63,119 nt of DNA. Origin: Desulfotignum sp. Lineage in GTDB: Bacteria > Desulfobacterota > Desulfobacteria > Desulfobacterales > Desulfobacteraceae. The stretch covers positions 1-63,119 of the forward strand of contig JAABUB010000007.1 in NCBI GenBank assembly GCA_011389575.1, given 5' to 3'. The notes under the pieces were generated by a model, which did no database searches, was not told the DNA's origin, and saw only the letters and a list, made by a program, of their open reading frames with translations. Every line of letters starts with the position of its first letter. Positions within the stretch are counted from its first letter, which is position 1. Below are positions 43,892 through 53,483 of this stretch, piece after piece. The translations under genes and the position numbers were made by a program.

Positions 43892-45616
43892 TCAAAAATA
43901 CACGGGATTCCATACCATCTTGTCTATAAGGGTATTGAGACGGTCTACGTCATTGTTGTGTTTGAACCGGGAAAAGGCGCAGTCGTTATCTGTTACCCCG
44001 GCTTTGATGGCCTCGGCCCCGACCTTTTTGGCCACTGCAATGGACACTTGTCGCAGCTGATCCAGGGGCGGGCACAAAATGCCGTCCTGGATATCCTGGT
44101 CTGTGATAAACTCAGCCACAGCATGGGCAGCGGCAGAAAAAAAGACAGGCAGCACTTTTGCAGCGCCGGAAGCCACGATCCCCAGGCCCACCCCGGGAAA
44201 GATAAAGGCATTGTTCATCTGGCCGATGCGGTATGTTTTGTCTTTGTGCATCACTGGTGCAAAAGGAGAACCTGTTGCCACCAGTGCTTTTCCATCGGTC
44301 CACCGGTACAGATCTTCAGGCAGTGCTTCGGTTTTGGTGGTAGGGTTGCTCAAAGGCAGGATCACCGGCCGGTCCGTGTTTTCTGCCACTGCATCCACAA
44401 TCTTCCGGGTAAAACAGCCGGGTTGGCCTGATGTGCCGATGAGCACTGTTACCTTTTCATTGATGACAGCATTGACAAGGGTATTGTCTTTTGGGGTTTT
44501 GATCCAGGAAAGGGTGTGCAGGTCCCTGGCAAATTTGGTTTTATACGGTTCCAGGTCCCGGTCTGTGGTGACCACCCCTTTGGAATCCAGGGTGAGAATC
44601 CTGTTTTTTGCCGCATTTTCATCCATGCCCTGTTCCATCAGTTCGGTCATGATCTGTTCCGCAATACCCACCCCGCCGGCACCGGCACCATGCACCAGAA
44701 ACACCTGGTCAGTGAGAGATTGTTTTTTGGATTTCATGGCAGCCAGAATACCGGCCAGGGTTATGGCGCCTGTGCCCTGTATATCGTCGTTAAAGGAAAT
44801 GACCTGGTCAAGAAACTTGTCCCGCACGGAAAACGCCGCCTGCTTGGAAAAATCCTCCCACTGACACAGGGCTTTGGGAAAGACTTTTTTAAATGCGGTG
44901 ACAAATTTTTCTATAAAGGTGTCGTAATCATCACCTTTGAGTCTTTTGTGGCGCCAGCCGAGATAATTGGGATCACTGATCAAATCCGGATTGTCGGTTC
45001 CCACATCCAGGGAGATGGGCAGACAGTGCCAGGGAGCAATGCCGGCGCCCTGGGTATAGAGCATGAGTTTGCCCAGGCAGATGGGAATGCCGCCGGCACC
45101 CTGGTCCCCGATGCCTAAAATACCCTGGTTGTCTGTTACCACCGCCACACGGATATCCTGGTCTGTGTAATTGCCCAGGATCTGTTCCGCATAGTCGATG
45201 TTGTCGGGAAACAGGTGGATGCCGTTGGCCCGTCTGAACATGGTGGAATACTGCTGGCAGGCCAGGCCCACGGTGGGGGTATAGATAATGGGGAGAAACT
45301 GGGTTATGTCACTGGCGATAACCGCATGGGCCAGCACCACATTCCTGTCGTACAGACTTCTGATATAGATAAATTTTTCAATGTCATTTTCTTTTTTTGC
45401 CACAATATCCAGGCTGGTTTTTACCTGGTCTTCAAGGGTCTTGACCCGGGGGGGCAAAAATCCGCTCAACTTCAGCCGGATACGATCGGCAATGGAAAAA
45501 GCGGTCCCTTTGCTGATGTTGTTGAAGCGGAGAATATCATAGCCCCGCAGATTAATGGTGACACCGGTGGTTTCACCGTATTCACCGTATTCAAACTCAA
45601 AATGGTTGATTTCCAT
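43892..45616 (-). CDS. maeA: NAD-type malic enzyme
   Basis: This 574-residue enzyme oxidatively decarboxylates malate to pyruvate. It has the malic N-terminal domain (VVTDNQGILGIGDQGAGGIP, the catalytic-site signature) and an NAD-binding domain with VHGAGAGGVGIAEQIM. The metal-site FNDDIQGTGAITLAG is present. The length is that of the eukaryote-like/SfcA long form. It stands alone between FadD and AOR, in the same direction. Confidence 0.93.
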   Translation of the reverse strand: MEINHFEFEYGEYGETTGVTINLRGYDILRFNNISKGTAFSIADRIRLKLSGFLPPRVKTLEDQVKTSLDIVAKKENDIEKFIYIRSLYDRNVVLAHAVIASDITQFLPIIYTPTVGLACQQYSTMFRRANGIHLFPDNIDYAEQILGNYTDQDIRVAVVTDNQGILGIGDQGAGGIPICLGKLMLYTQGAGIAPWHCLPISLDVGTDNPDLISDPNYLGWRHKRLKGDDYDTFIEKFVTAFKKVFPKALCQWEDFSKQAAFSVRDKFLDQVISFNDDIQGTGAITLAGILAAMKSKKQSLTDQVFLVHGAGAGGVGIAEQIMTELMEQGMDENAAKNRILTLDSKGVVTTDRDLEPYKTKFARDLHTLSWIKTPKDNTLVNAVINEKVTVLIGTSGQPGCFTRKIVDAVAENTDRPVILPLSNPTTKTEALPEDLYRWTDGKALVATGSPFAPVMHKDKTYRIGQMNNAFIFPGVGLGIVASGAAKVLPVFFSAAAHAVAEFITDQDIQDGILCPPLDQLRQVSIAVAKKVGAEAIKAGVTDNDCAFSRFKHNNDVDRLNTLIDKMVWNPVYF

Positions 45617-45796
45617 GATACAAATGTTTCCTTTTCATTAATGCCGTAAGTGTACATACAAAAATAGAAACGGATATAATAGCATACATTTGTATCATAG
45701 GAAACAGCTGAAAAAATCAACAAACAGGACAATCCCATGGAACTATATCCTGTTTGATTGACCGATATCCATCCCTCTGGGGGGCGTTTTGAAACC

Positions 45797-47479
45797 CTAT
45801 TTCTGCTGGACCCGTAAATCCTTGCGCAGTATTTTGCCCACATTGGACTTGGGCAGTTCATACCGGAATTCCACTGCCACGGGCAGCTTGTATTTGGCCA
45901 GTTTCTGGGAACAATAGTCAACAACTTCTTTTTCCGTCATGTCCTGGCCTTCTTTGAGCACGATAAACGCTTTGACCGCCTCTCCGCGTTTGGGATGGGG
46001 GATGCCGATGCAGCAGGCTTCCAGAATTTTGGGGTGTTCAAACAGCACCTCATCGATATCTCTTGGATATACATTGTATCCGCCGGAAATGATCATATCC
46101 TTGATACGGTCAACAATGTAAAAATACCCGTCTTCATCCATTCTGGCCACATCCCCGGTGCACAGAAACCCTTCTTTGGTGAGGGTTTTGGCGGTTTCCT
46201 CCGGCTTGTCCAGATACCCTTTCATGATCTGGGGCCCACGCATGAGCAGCTCTCCTGCTTCTCCCACCGGCATTTCCTTTGTGCTGTCTTCCAGGTCCAC
46301 GATTCTGCATTCGGTTTCAGGAATGGGTATGCCGATGCTGCCCACTTTTCTGGTACCGTTAAAGGGGTTGATATGGGTGACAGGAGAAGATTCGGTAAGA
46401 CCGAAACCCTCCACAATGATGGAGCCGGTTATTTTCTGGAATTTGTTGATCACCTCCAGGGGCAGGGGTGCGCTGCCGGAAAAGCAGCCTTTGATGCTGG
46501 TCAGATCGGTATGTTCCATGTCAGGATGACCCAGCATGCCGATATACATGGTGGGAACCAGGGGGGCAAAGGTGACCCTGAATTTGGAAATCGCTTCCAG
46601 CAGGGGTTCGGGCTGGGGTTTGGGCACCAGAACATTGGTCCATCCCATGCGCACGGCAAGGTTCATGGACACAGACATGCCGAATACATGGAAAAAAGGC
46701 AGGGCGCCCAGCATGATTTCCGCACCTTTTTCAAATTCAGGGAACCATGCTTCGATCTGCTGGATCTGACAGGCAATGTTTTTGTGGGTGAGCATCACCC
46801 CCTTGGAAACGCCTGTGGTACCGCCGGTATACTGGTACATGGCCACATCATCGAGTGTGATTTCCGCCTGGGTGGTGTCAGGTGCGTATTTTGTCATGAC
46901 ATCTTTGAAGGCGTGAAGGTCTTTTGCTTCAGACACAGCTGCGGCCAGGCCTTTTTTCTTTGCCACCAAAGGAAAGAGCAGCCGTTTGACAAAGGGAAGG
47001 TAATCTCCGATGGAGGTGTAGACAATGGTTTTGATGCTGGTTTTCTCCCGCAGTTTCACCATCCGGTCGGCCAGCAGGTCCAGGGTGATGAGGAATGTGG
47101 ATCCGGAATCAGTGAACTGATGTTCCAGTTCCCGGTCCGAGTACAGGGGATTGTTGAACACCACAACACCCCCGATTCTGAGGGTTGCGTAATACGCCAC
47201 CACACAGGGGATCACATTGGGCAGAAGGATGGCCACGCTGCTTCCTTTTTTTATGCCGTAATCCTTGAGCGCTGCGGCAAATCGGCCCACCATGTCATCG
47301 AGTTCCCTGAAGGTCACGGTATATCCCTGGAAAATCAGGGCAGGGTGATCCGGGAACTGTTTTGCCGATTCTGTCAGGTACTGGGGAACCGGGATATCTG
47401 TGAAATCAATGGTTGGTTCAATACCCGGTTCATAGGATTTTAACCATATTTTTTTTGCATAAAGGCTTTGATCGGCCAA
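45797..47479 (-). CDS. fadD: long-chain fatty-acid-CoA ligase
   Basis: This 560-residue adenylate-forming ligase has the AMP motif YTGGTTGVSKGVMLTH, the A5-type GFGLTESSPVTHINP and the catalytic-lysine end LPKSNVGKILRKDL. It activates fatty acids to acyl-CoA. The start is TTG 47479, with AAAGGAG 6 bases upstream; there is no ATG nearby that fits better. It is a separate unit from the OleC-type ligase at 57816. Confidence 0.92.
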   Translation of the reverse strand: MADQSLYAKKIWLKSYEPGIEPTIDFTDIPVPQYLTESAKQFPDHPALIFQGYTVTFRELDDMVGRFAAALKDYGIKKGSSVAILLPNVIPCVVAYYATLRIGGVVVFNNPLYSDRELEHQFTDSGSTFLITLDLLADRMVKLREKTSIKTIVYTSIGDYLPFVKRLLFPLVAKKKGLAAAVSEAKDLHAFKDVMTKYAPDTTQAEITLDDVAMYQYTGGTTGVSKGVMLTHKNIACQIQQIEAWFPEFEKGAEIMLGALPFFHVFGMSVSMNLAVRMGWTNVLVPKPQPEPLLEAISKFRVTFAPLVPTMYIGMLGHPDMEHTDLTSIKGCFSGSAPLPLEVINKFQKITGSIIVEGFGLTESSPVTHINPFNGTRKVGSIGIPIPETECRIVDLEDSTKEMPVGEAGELLMRGPQIMKGYLDKPEETAKTLTKEGFLCTGDVARMDEDGYFYIVDRIKDMIISGGYNVYPRDIDEVLFEHPKILEACCIGIPHPKRGEAVKAFIVLKEGQDMTEKEVVDYCSQKLAKYKLPVAVEFRYELPKSNVGKILRKDLRVQQK

Positions 47480-47540
47480 TTTCAGCTCCTTTCACTACAG
47501 TTGGATTGTATCCAAATTTTAAGATTAAAAGAATAATTTG

Positions 47541-48269
47541 TTAGCTCAGAAGAGAATTTTTTTTCTTTTTCCTGGAAGAGACACTCTGACCCAGGAGCCA
47601 TCCAAAAAAGATAACCCCGAAGCCGGCCAGAAACCATTTGATCATACCGGTTTTAAACACCTGGCCCGATTGTTCTTCGATCTGAGCGATATTCCTGGAA
47701 AGCTGGTCGTTCTGCGCTTCCAGGATTTTGTTTTTTTCCATGATCTCCACAACATCTTCAGAGTTGCCTGCCAGGGCTGCGTATTGTTTCTGGCTGGCAG
47801 CCAGTTGTTGTGTAAGCAGATTGTTCTTTTTCTGTGCTTCTTCCAGGGCTGTTTTCAGGTCAGCTGCAGCTTTTTGTCCGGAGCTGCTTTCGGATGTCAG
47901 CCGGCTTTTCAGGGTTTCATTGGCTGCGGTCAGGTTCTGCAATTGTTTTTGTAATACCTGGATTTTTTGTTCCAATTGTTCAATGATCATTGTTTTAGGG
48001 GGATCGAACATCACGAAGTTTTTGTCCACCCATCCGGTTTCCCCGGAGGAAAGCTGCACGTTGAAATAGCCGTTTTCTTCGCCCAGAATGGTTAAAGGAG
48101 TATTGCTCTCAAGGGTTTCCAATACCGGGTAAGAAGGCCCGGGACCCTGTCTGAAGGTGAGGATAAGCATATCACTGACATAACCGGTCCTGGTTTCAGC
48201 ATATGCTGCCCCGCCGGCGCACAGGATGAACAGAACCAATATAAATATAAAAGTGAAAAACGTGCGCAT
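47541..48269 (-). CDS. SH3-domain membrane protein (TIGR04211 type)
   Basis: This 242-residue protein is started at MRTFFTFIFILVL, with GGAGG 4 bases upstream. It has a signal peptide ending at AAYAET, a bacterial SH3 domain (GYVSDMLILTFRQGPGPSYP, ENGYFNVQLSSGETGWVDKN), a long coiled coil (residues 100-200) and a C-terminal helix with a basic tail (SSRKKKKNS). This layout is that of TIGR04211/YgiM-like periplasmic proteins anchored at the C-terminus. Function is unknown. Confidence 0.85.
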   Translation of the reverse strand: MRTFFTFIFILVLFILCAGGAAYAETRTGYVSDMLILTFRQGPGPSYPVLETLESNTPLTILGEENGYFNVQLSSGETGWVDKNFVMFDPPKTMIIEQLEQKIQVLQKQLQNLTAANETLKSRLTSESSSGQKAAADLKTALEEAQKKNNLLTQQLAASQKQYAALAGNSEDVVEIMEKNKILEAQNDQLSRNIAQIEEQSGQVFKTGMIKWFLAGFGVIFFGWLLGQSVSSRKKKKNSLLS

Positions 48270-48417
48270 GTTGCCTCCGAATTTAATTTTTGATTTCAAT
48301 AGCAATCCCTGCAGAGTTTTACAATAGCCAAAAGTAAGGTATAAAAAAAAACTTGCCAAAAGACCGGGAACAAGGATATCAAACACCAAAGGTTTTGCAA
48401 AGCAGACAGGAAAAAAA

Positions 48418-49854
48418 ATGAATCAGACGCTGTATCAGAAATTATGTGTGGCCAACATCATGAACGGGGTAGTTGAGGGACTGTGTAATTTTTCCCACCC
48501 AAGCCGGGTGGCCCTGATCTTTGCGCCCGGTCCGGAAGATCCGGTGATGGTGCTGGATACCCAGGACCTGCTCCAGGGGCATGAGGTCAAAATCCGTAAC
48601 ATGTTTTTTTCAGAAGACAATCCCTGGCGGTCCCGGATTCAGGACAGAATCAATTCCCAACCCCGGGGATACCTTATTCCGGAAAATGACCTGGCCCTGT
48701 CCGGCCTGATTTCCTATGGCGGCAGCTGCAGTGAATTTTTTTACCAGGCATGGTTTACAGAACACCACCCGGATCTGTGTTCCATCTATCCCACGGAAAG
48801 ATGGCTGGAGCAGGCTGCCACCCTGCTTATTCATGATTTCAATTCCCGGAAGGCTGCCATTAATTCTTCTGAATATGTACTCAAAAATTATGCCCTTCAG
48901 GCCGTAGCTGATCACATCGTGGATGAAAGAGAGCGCAATCTCGGGTATGACAGCAGGATACGGGTGACATCCATCCTCAACAATATTCTGGATATTTCCA
49001 AAACCAAAGAAGAGGGATTCTGGCCAAAGGGTATTTTGTTTTTCTGTGATCCCAGACAGATAACCAGAACCGAATTTATCACCAAAATCCAGGAACATGA
49101 ACGGCCCCAGGTATCCAATGTCAAGCATATCCGCAAGTTGCTGCAGGCGGTGGAAGAATCAGACCGCAAACTGGTATCTGACGGCACCGCCATTATCGGC
49201 ATCACGGGCGGACCTGTACCTGATTACGCCATTGCAGCCCATTTTAAAGGTGATTATGGATTTTTGCACCTGAATGATACCAGGATCGCTTCTTTTTTTG
49301 ACGGCAGTTTTCATTCCACCACCAGGGAAGCCAAACTGGTGGAACTGGAAGAACTGCTTTTGGATACAGACCTGGACACTGCTGCATCCACCATTCTTTT
49401 TCAGGTGGTATCCCACCTGGTCCACAGCGCAGGCAGGGCCCGCCATGGCTGTACCCTGGTCATCGATCTCAATGATCCGCCCCTGCGGCTGTCCGGCCAT
49501 GTTCTGGACCCGCCCCTGAGTCTTGTGGAACCCCAGAACATAGATCTTGTCTGTTCTCTGCTGAAAATAGACGGAGCTGTCCATTTGACGGCTGACAGCG
49601 CCATTCACGGGTTTGCCTGCCTGCTGGACGGGCGGACCATCAACTGGGAGAACATGGCAAGGGGCGCCAGATATAATTCTGCTTTGCGGTTTTCAGCTGC
49701 CAATGCCAGGACCATCGTGGTGGTGGTATCTGCGGACCGGCCGGTATCCATAATTTTTAACGGTATTGAAATCAGTGCATTCTGCAACTGGAGACCGGTG
49801 AGTCAGCATACACCGGAACCCGTAAGACTGGATAAACATTTAAATGGAGAATAG
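48418..49854 (+). CDS. DAC (DisA_N) domain protein, altered active-site motif
   Basis: This 478-residue protein has about 365 residues without a clear domain, then a diadenylate-cyclase-like domain. The DGA motif is intact (IDGAVHLTA, Asp385). The second motif, normally GTRHR in DisA, reads GARYN (residues 416-420), followed by VVVVSADRPVSIIFNG, which fits the DAC core strand. With His and the second Arg lost, cyclic-di-AMP synthesis is uncertain. It leads a three-gene run with a His-rich protein and NagZ. Confidence 0.75.
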   Translation: MNQTLYQKLCVANIMNGVVEGLCNFSHPSRVALIFAPGPEDPVMVLDTQDLLQGHEVKIRNMFFSEDNPWRSRIQDRINSQPRGYLIPENDLALSGLISYGGSCSEFFYQAWFTEHHPDLCSIYPTERWLEQAATLLIHDFNSRKAAINSSEYVLKNYALQAVADHIVDERERNLGYDSRIRVTSILNNILDISKTKEEGFWPKGILFFCDPRQITRTEFITKIQEHERPQVSNVKHIRKLLQAVEESDRKLVSDGTAIIGITGGPVPDYAIAAHFKGDYGFLHLNDTRIASFFDGSFHSTTREAKLVELEELLLDTDLDTAASTILFQVVSHLVHSAGRARHGCTLVIDLNDPPLRLSGHVLDPPLSLVEPQNIDLVCSLLKIDGAVHLTADSAIHGFACLLDGRTINWENMARGARYNSALRFSAANARTIVVVVSADRPVSIIFNGIEISAFCNWRPVSQHTPEPVRLDKHLNGE

Positions 49855-49856
49855 CT

Positions 49857-50237
49857 ATGAGCCACGACCATAATCACGATCACGACAGCAGCCACAACCA
49901 CAGCCATGCGCATGATGGCCACACCCATGAACATGGCCATACCCATCCCCATGGACATGAACACACCCATCCGCACGAACACACCCATGCGCATGAGCAC
50001 ACACAGGGGCAAGGCCATGGAGATGGTCAAGAAATGTCTCTGGAGGACAAACTGGCTGTTCTGCTCTCCCATTGGGTGGACCACAATGACAGCCATAAGG
50101 ACAATTTTTTTTCCTGGGCCAGAAAAGCGGAAGAGGCTGAACTGAAAGAGATTGCAGCCCATCTGCAACAGGCAGGGGAGTTGTCTGAAAAAGTGACCCT
50201 GGCGTTAAAACAGGCCGAAAAAGTGCTCAATGGATAA
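49857..50237 (+). CDS. histidine-rich metal-binding protein
   Basis: This 126-residue protein has about half of its first 55 residues as histidine in HTH-E/P-H repeats (HTHEHGHTHPHGHEHTH), then a helical domain (SLEDKLAVLLSHWVDHNDSH, ELKEIAAHLQQAGE). The tail resembles small His-rich proteins next to nickel or zinc genes. It likely stores or buffers Ni2+ or Zn2+. It starts 2 bases after the DAC gene and overlaps nagZ by 8 bases. Confidence 0.75.
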   Translation: MSHDHNHDHDSSHNHSHAHDGHTHEHGHTHPHGHEHTHPHEHTHAHEHTQGQGHGDGQEMSLEDKLAVLLSHWVDHNDSHKDNFFSWARKAEEAELKEIAAHLQQAGELSEKVTLALKQAEKVLNG

Positions 50238-51228
50238 GCATATTTTTCACCTGGCAGGCCAGCGGTTGATGCTGGGATTTGAAGGTACCGGCCTTACCCC
50301 GGATCTAAAGGAAATTATTGAAAAATACCAGGCCGGGGGCATAATTTTGTTCCGGTACAATATCCAGTCCCCAAAACAAGTGAAACAGCTGTGCAATGAT
50401 GCCCAGGCCTTTGCAAAATCCTGCGGCCAACCGCCCCTGTTCATTGCAGTGGACCAGGAAGGCGGAAAGGTTTCCAGGCTTCCGGATCCGTTTACCCGGT
50501 TTGCAGGCAACCCGTATATCAGATCTCGTACAGAAGCTGAGAATTTTGCACATATTACCGCAGAAGAACTTATGGATGCCGGGATCAATATGAACCTGGC
50601 ACCGGTGATGGATGTGGTGCACGGGCAAACAGAGTCCATCATGCAGGACCGAGCCTTTGCCGGAGATGCCCGCACTGTGGCGGATCTGGGAACTACGGTC
50701 ATAAAGACCCTGCAGAAAAAGGGCATCATGGCGGTTGCCAAACATTTTCCCGGTATCGGCAAAACTGTGCTGGATTCCCACCACCAGCTGCCGGTCCTGG
50801 ATGCAGATCTTTCCACCCTTGAAGCATCGGATCTGGTGCCTTTTGAAGCAGCTGTGCAGGCGGATGTCACAGGGCTCATGCTGTCCCATATCGTGTATCC
50901 CAGTCTGGATGCCTTGTGGCAGGCCAGCCTGTCCGTGGCCATTGCCCGGGATCTGGTAAGAAATGTCCTGGGGTTCCAGGGACTGGTGCTCACCGATGAC
51001 CTGGACATGAAGGCCATTGCCCATGATATGGCAACCTGCATGGCACAGGTGCTGGCATCAGATATCGACCTTGCCCTGATCTGTCATAAAGGGCCCAGCA
51101 TTGAAAATGCGTTTCAGGCCCTGGCAGGGCTGCTGGAATCAGACACAGCACTGCAGGCCAAAGCAGAGGTCTGTCTGGAAAGAATATACCGGTATAAGCA
51201 AAAATATCTGGGCTGGCACCCGTCCTGA
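50230..51228 (+). CDS. nagZ: beta-N-acetylhexosaminidase, GH3 family
   Basis: This 332-residue enzyme has the NagZ signature VAKHFPGIGKTVLDSHHQLP, which contains the KHFPG(H/I)G loop and the catalytic His, and LTDDLDMKAIAH, which carries the nucleophile Asp. Also visible is FIAVDQEGGKVSRLP. It removes N-acetylglucosamine from peptidoglycan turnover fragments. It overlaps the His-rich gene, so they share an mRNA. No signal peptide is seen, which agrees with cytoplasmic NagZ. Confidence 0.92.
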   Translation: MDKHIFHLAGQRLMLGFEGTGLTPDLKEIIEKYQAGGIILFRYNIQSPKQVKQLCNDAQAFAKSCGQPPLFIAVDQEGGKVSRLPDPFTRFAGNPYIRSRTEAENFAHITAEELMDAGINMNLAPVMDVVHGQTESIMQDRAFAGDARTVADLGTTVIKTLQKKGIMAVAKHFPGIGKTVLDSHHQLPVLDADLSTLEASDLVPFEAAVQADVTGLMLSHIVYPSLDALWQASLSVAIARDLVRNVLGFQGLVLTDDLDMKAIAHDMATCMAQVLASDIDLALICHKGPSIENAFQALAGLLESDTALQAKAEVCLERIYRYKQKYLGWHPS

Positions 51229-51242
51229 GAATGTCACGCCTG

Positions 51243-51324
51243 GCGCAAGGTCCTGGAAAAAAACGTCATCCTTCAGGCTGCTGGTGCAAGGCCCTGGAAA
51301 AAACATCATCCTCCGGGCCGCAGG
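51243..51324. repeat. 41-base tandem duplication at the tsaD 3' end
   Basis: GCAAGG-(T/C)CCTGGAAAAAA and CATCATCCT-like words occur twice, starting at 51243 and 51284. The copy nearer tsaD encodes its last residues; the outer copy lies past the stop. The copies differ by an extra A in the A-run. Confidence 0.7.
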
Positions 51325-52279
51325 TACACCCGTCCCGGATCATGACCGCTCCCCTTGCCGCCACCATGGCGGCATTGTCGCCGCAAAGAGACAAGGGCGG
51401 TGCAATGACCTGGATGTTTTTTCGGGCAGCACGCCGGGTCAGGGTGGCCACAAAGGTCTGGTTGGCTGAAACACCGCCGGAAACGCCAATCTGGCGGCAG
51501 GACCTGTGCCTGGCCGCCCGCAGCAGTTTTTCACAGAGCACATCGATCACCGCTGCCTGAAAAGCGGCTGCCACCCTGGCCTTGTCTGCCCGGCTTTTTA
51601 CAGGATTTTCGTGGATATACCGGCCCACGGCTGATTTAAGACCGGAAAAACTGAAATCAAAACTGTCTTTTTCCAAAAGAGACCTGGGAAAGCGAATCTG
51701 ACCGGGATCACAGGTTTTGGCCATCTGTTCAATCACAGGCCCACCCGGATACCCCAGGTCCAGCATTTTGGAAACCTTGTCAAAGGCTTCTCCTGCAGCG
51801 TCATCCCTGGTCTGGCCCATGAGTTCAAACCGGTTGTCGGCTGAGACATGGTAGATATTGGTATGGCCGCCCGATACCACAAGGGCGGTAAAGGGAAATT
51901 TAAGATCCGGGTCTGCCAGAAACAAGGAATGGATGTGGGCTTCCAGATGATTGACCCCGGCCAGAGGCAGCCCCCGGCCCCAGGCAAAGGCTTTGGCAAA
52001 GCAGAAACCCACCAGCAGGGCCCCGATGAGCCCCGGGCCCCGGGTAGCAGCCACTCCCTGGATATCGCCCGTGGAAATGCCGGCCCGGGATACGGCTTTT
52101 TCCACCACCGGGGTAATGGCTTCCACATGCATGCGGGATGCCAGTTCCGGTACCACACCGCCGTACCGGCTATGGACTTCCACCTGGGAGGCGATTACCG
52201 AGGACAGGATCCGGTTGTTTTTATCCACCACCGCTGCTGCAGTTTCATCACAGGAAGATTCAATGCCAAGAACAAGCAT
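51266..52279 (-). CDS. tsaD: tRNA N6-adenosine threonylcarbamoyltransferase
   Basis: This 337-residue essential enzyme makes t6A37 in ANN-reading tRNAs. Its ASKHA fold shows LGIESSCDETAAAVV, the metal-binding HLEAHIHS (His), ALVVSGGHTNIY, GEAFDKVSKMLDLGYPGG and SGGVSANQ. The C-terminal tail (GPEDDVFSRALHQQPEG) is lengthened or changed by a tandem duplication at the 3' end. It is convergent with nagZ. The purM gene precedes it by 6 bases. Confidence 0.96.
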   Translation of the reverse strand: MLVLGIESSCDETAAAVVDKNNRILSSVIASQVEVHSRYGGVVPELASRMHVEAITPVVEKAVSRAGISTGDIQGVAATRGPGLIGALLVGFCFAKAFAWGRGLPLAGVNHLEAHIHSLFLADPDLKFPFTALVVSGGHTNIYHVSADNRFELMGQTRDDAAGEAFDKVSKMLDLGYPGGPVIEQMAKTCDPGQIRFPRSLLEKDSFDFSFSGLKSAVGRYIHENPVKSRADKARVAAAFQAAVIDVLCEKLLRAARHRSCRQIGVSGGVSANQTFVATLTRRAARKNIQVIAPPLSLCGDNAAMVAARGAVMIRDGCTCGPEDDVFSRALHQQPEG

Positions 52280-52285
52280 TGGGGA

Positions 52286-53329
52286 TCAGATCCACTGGAT
52301 CTTTTTTTCATTGTCTTTTCTGGCGTTGATTTCACCAATGACATAGGCTTTTTCTTCCATGGCTGCCAGGCGGTCCATCACTTCTTGTGCAGACTTTTCC
52401 GGCACCACCACCACCATGCCTATACCATTGTTGAAGGTTCTTTGCATTTCCGTCTCTGCCACATTGCCCAGATTCTGGAGCAGTCTGAAGATGGGGGAGG
52501 GTTCCCAGGCATTTTTGTGGATGACGGCTGTGCATGCATCAGGAATAACCCGGATAATATTTTCATCAATGCCGCCGCCGGTAATATGGGCAAGCCCATG
52601 GATGGGCAGATCCCGCAGCAGGCTCCTTATGGTGGATACATAAATGGTTGTGGGACGAAGCAGTTCTTCACCAAGGGTGGTCCCAAGTTCCGGTATCCTG
52701 GTGGCCACATCATATTTGCAGTGGTCAAAAAATATTTTTCTTACCAGGGAAAACCCGTTGGAATGAATGCCGCTGGAGGCAAGACCTATGAGCTTATGCC
52801 CCGGCCTGACATAAGACCCGTCAATGATTTTGGTGTTGTCCACAATACCCACGGCAAACCCGGAGAGATCATACTCGCCTGTCTGGTAAATGCCGGGCAT
52901 TTCTGCGGTTTCACCACCGATAAGGGCACATCCGGCCTGGGTACATCCATTGGCAATGCCCTGGATGATCTGTTCAGCCACCGTGGTTTCCAGTGTGCCC
53001 ATGGCCAGGTAGTCCAGAAAGAAAAGCGGCTTTGCCCCCTGGACAATGATATCATTGACACACATGGCCACCAGATCAATGCCGATGGTATCGTGCTGAT
53101 CCATTTGGAACGCAATTTTTAATTTGGTGCCCACTCCGTCCGTGGCACTGACCAGCACCGGATTTGAAATATTGGACAGGTTAAGAGAAAAAAGACCGCC
53201 AAAACCGCCGATTTCTCCCATGACTCCGGATCTTGGGGTTGATTTGGCAATATCTTTGATTCTGTCGACCAATTGGTTGGCCTTGTCGATATCAACACCG
53301 GAATCAGCATAAGTCAGTGAATCATTCAT
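52286..53329 (-). CDS. purM: phosphoribosylformylglycinamidine cyclo-ligase
   Basis: This 347-residue AIR synthase of purine synthesis is started at MNDSLTYADSG. Family motifs are YADSGVDIDKANQLVDRIK, LVSATDGVGTKLKIAFQMDQ, IDLVAMCVNDIIVQGAKPLF and HITGGGIDENI. It is co-transcribed with tsaD, 6 bases apart. Confidence 0.96.
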   Translation of the reverse strand: MNDSLTYADSGVDIDKANQLVDRIKDIAKSTPRSGVMGEIGGFGGLFSLNLSNISNPVLVSATDGVGTKLKIAFQMDQHDTIGIDLVAMCVNDIIVQGAKPLFFLDYLAMGTLETTVAEQIIQGIANGCTQAGCALIGGETAEMPGIYQTGEYDLSGFAVGIVDNTKIIDGSYVRPGHKLIGLASSGIHSNGFSLVRKIFFDHCKYDVATRIPELGTTLGEELLRPTTIYVSTIRSLLRDLPIHGLAHITGGGIDENIIRVIPDACTAVIHKNAWEPSPIFRLLQNLGNVAETEMQRTFNNGIGMVVVVPEKSAQEVMDRLAAMEEKAYVIGEINARKDNEKKIQWI

Positions 53330-53413
53330 GAAAATCACCTTGTGTGTGGATGGTTGGAACCTTATAAAACCCTGACAATGATAAACATATGGGCTTTAAA
53401 AGTCAAAAGATTT

Positions 53414-53442
53414 TTGACACAGGCGCCTTTATATTGTATCTA
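53414..53442 (+). promoter_or_regulatory. sigma70-type promoter of hom-thrH
   Basis: TTGACA, 17 bases, TATCTA lies 42 bases upstream of the hom start codon. GGAGAG at 53471 is the ribosome binding site. No leader peptide or riboswitch is seen. Confidence 0.5.
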
Positions 53443-53483
53443 TCATATTTTTAACACAGATCAATTTTCGGAGAGAAAAAACC

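Noticed and set aside
42968-44431. 487-codon plus-strand frame opposite AOR and malic enzyme
   Set aside because: Spans the gap between two good genes on the other strand and shows no domain.
45995-47443. 482-codon plus-strand frame opposite fadD
   Set aside because: Mirror of the acyl-CoA ligase coding sequence; His-rich nonsense text.
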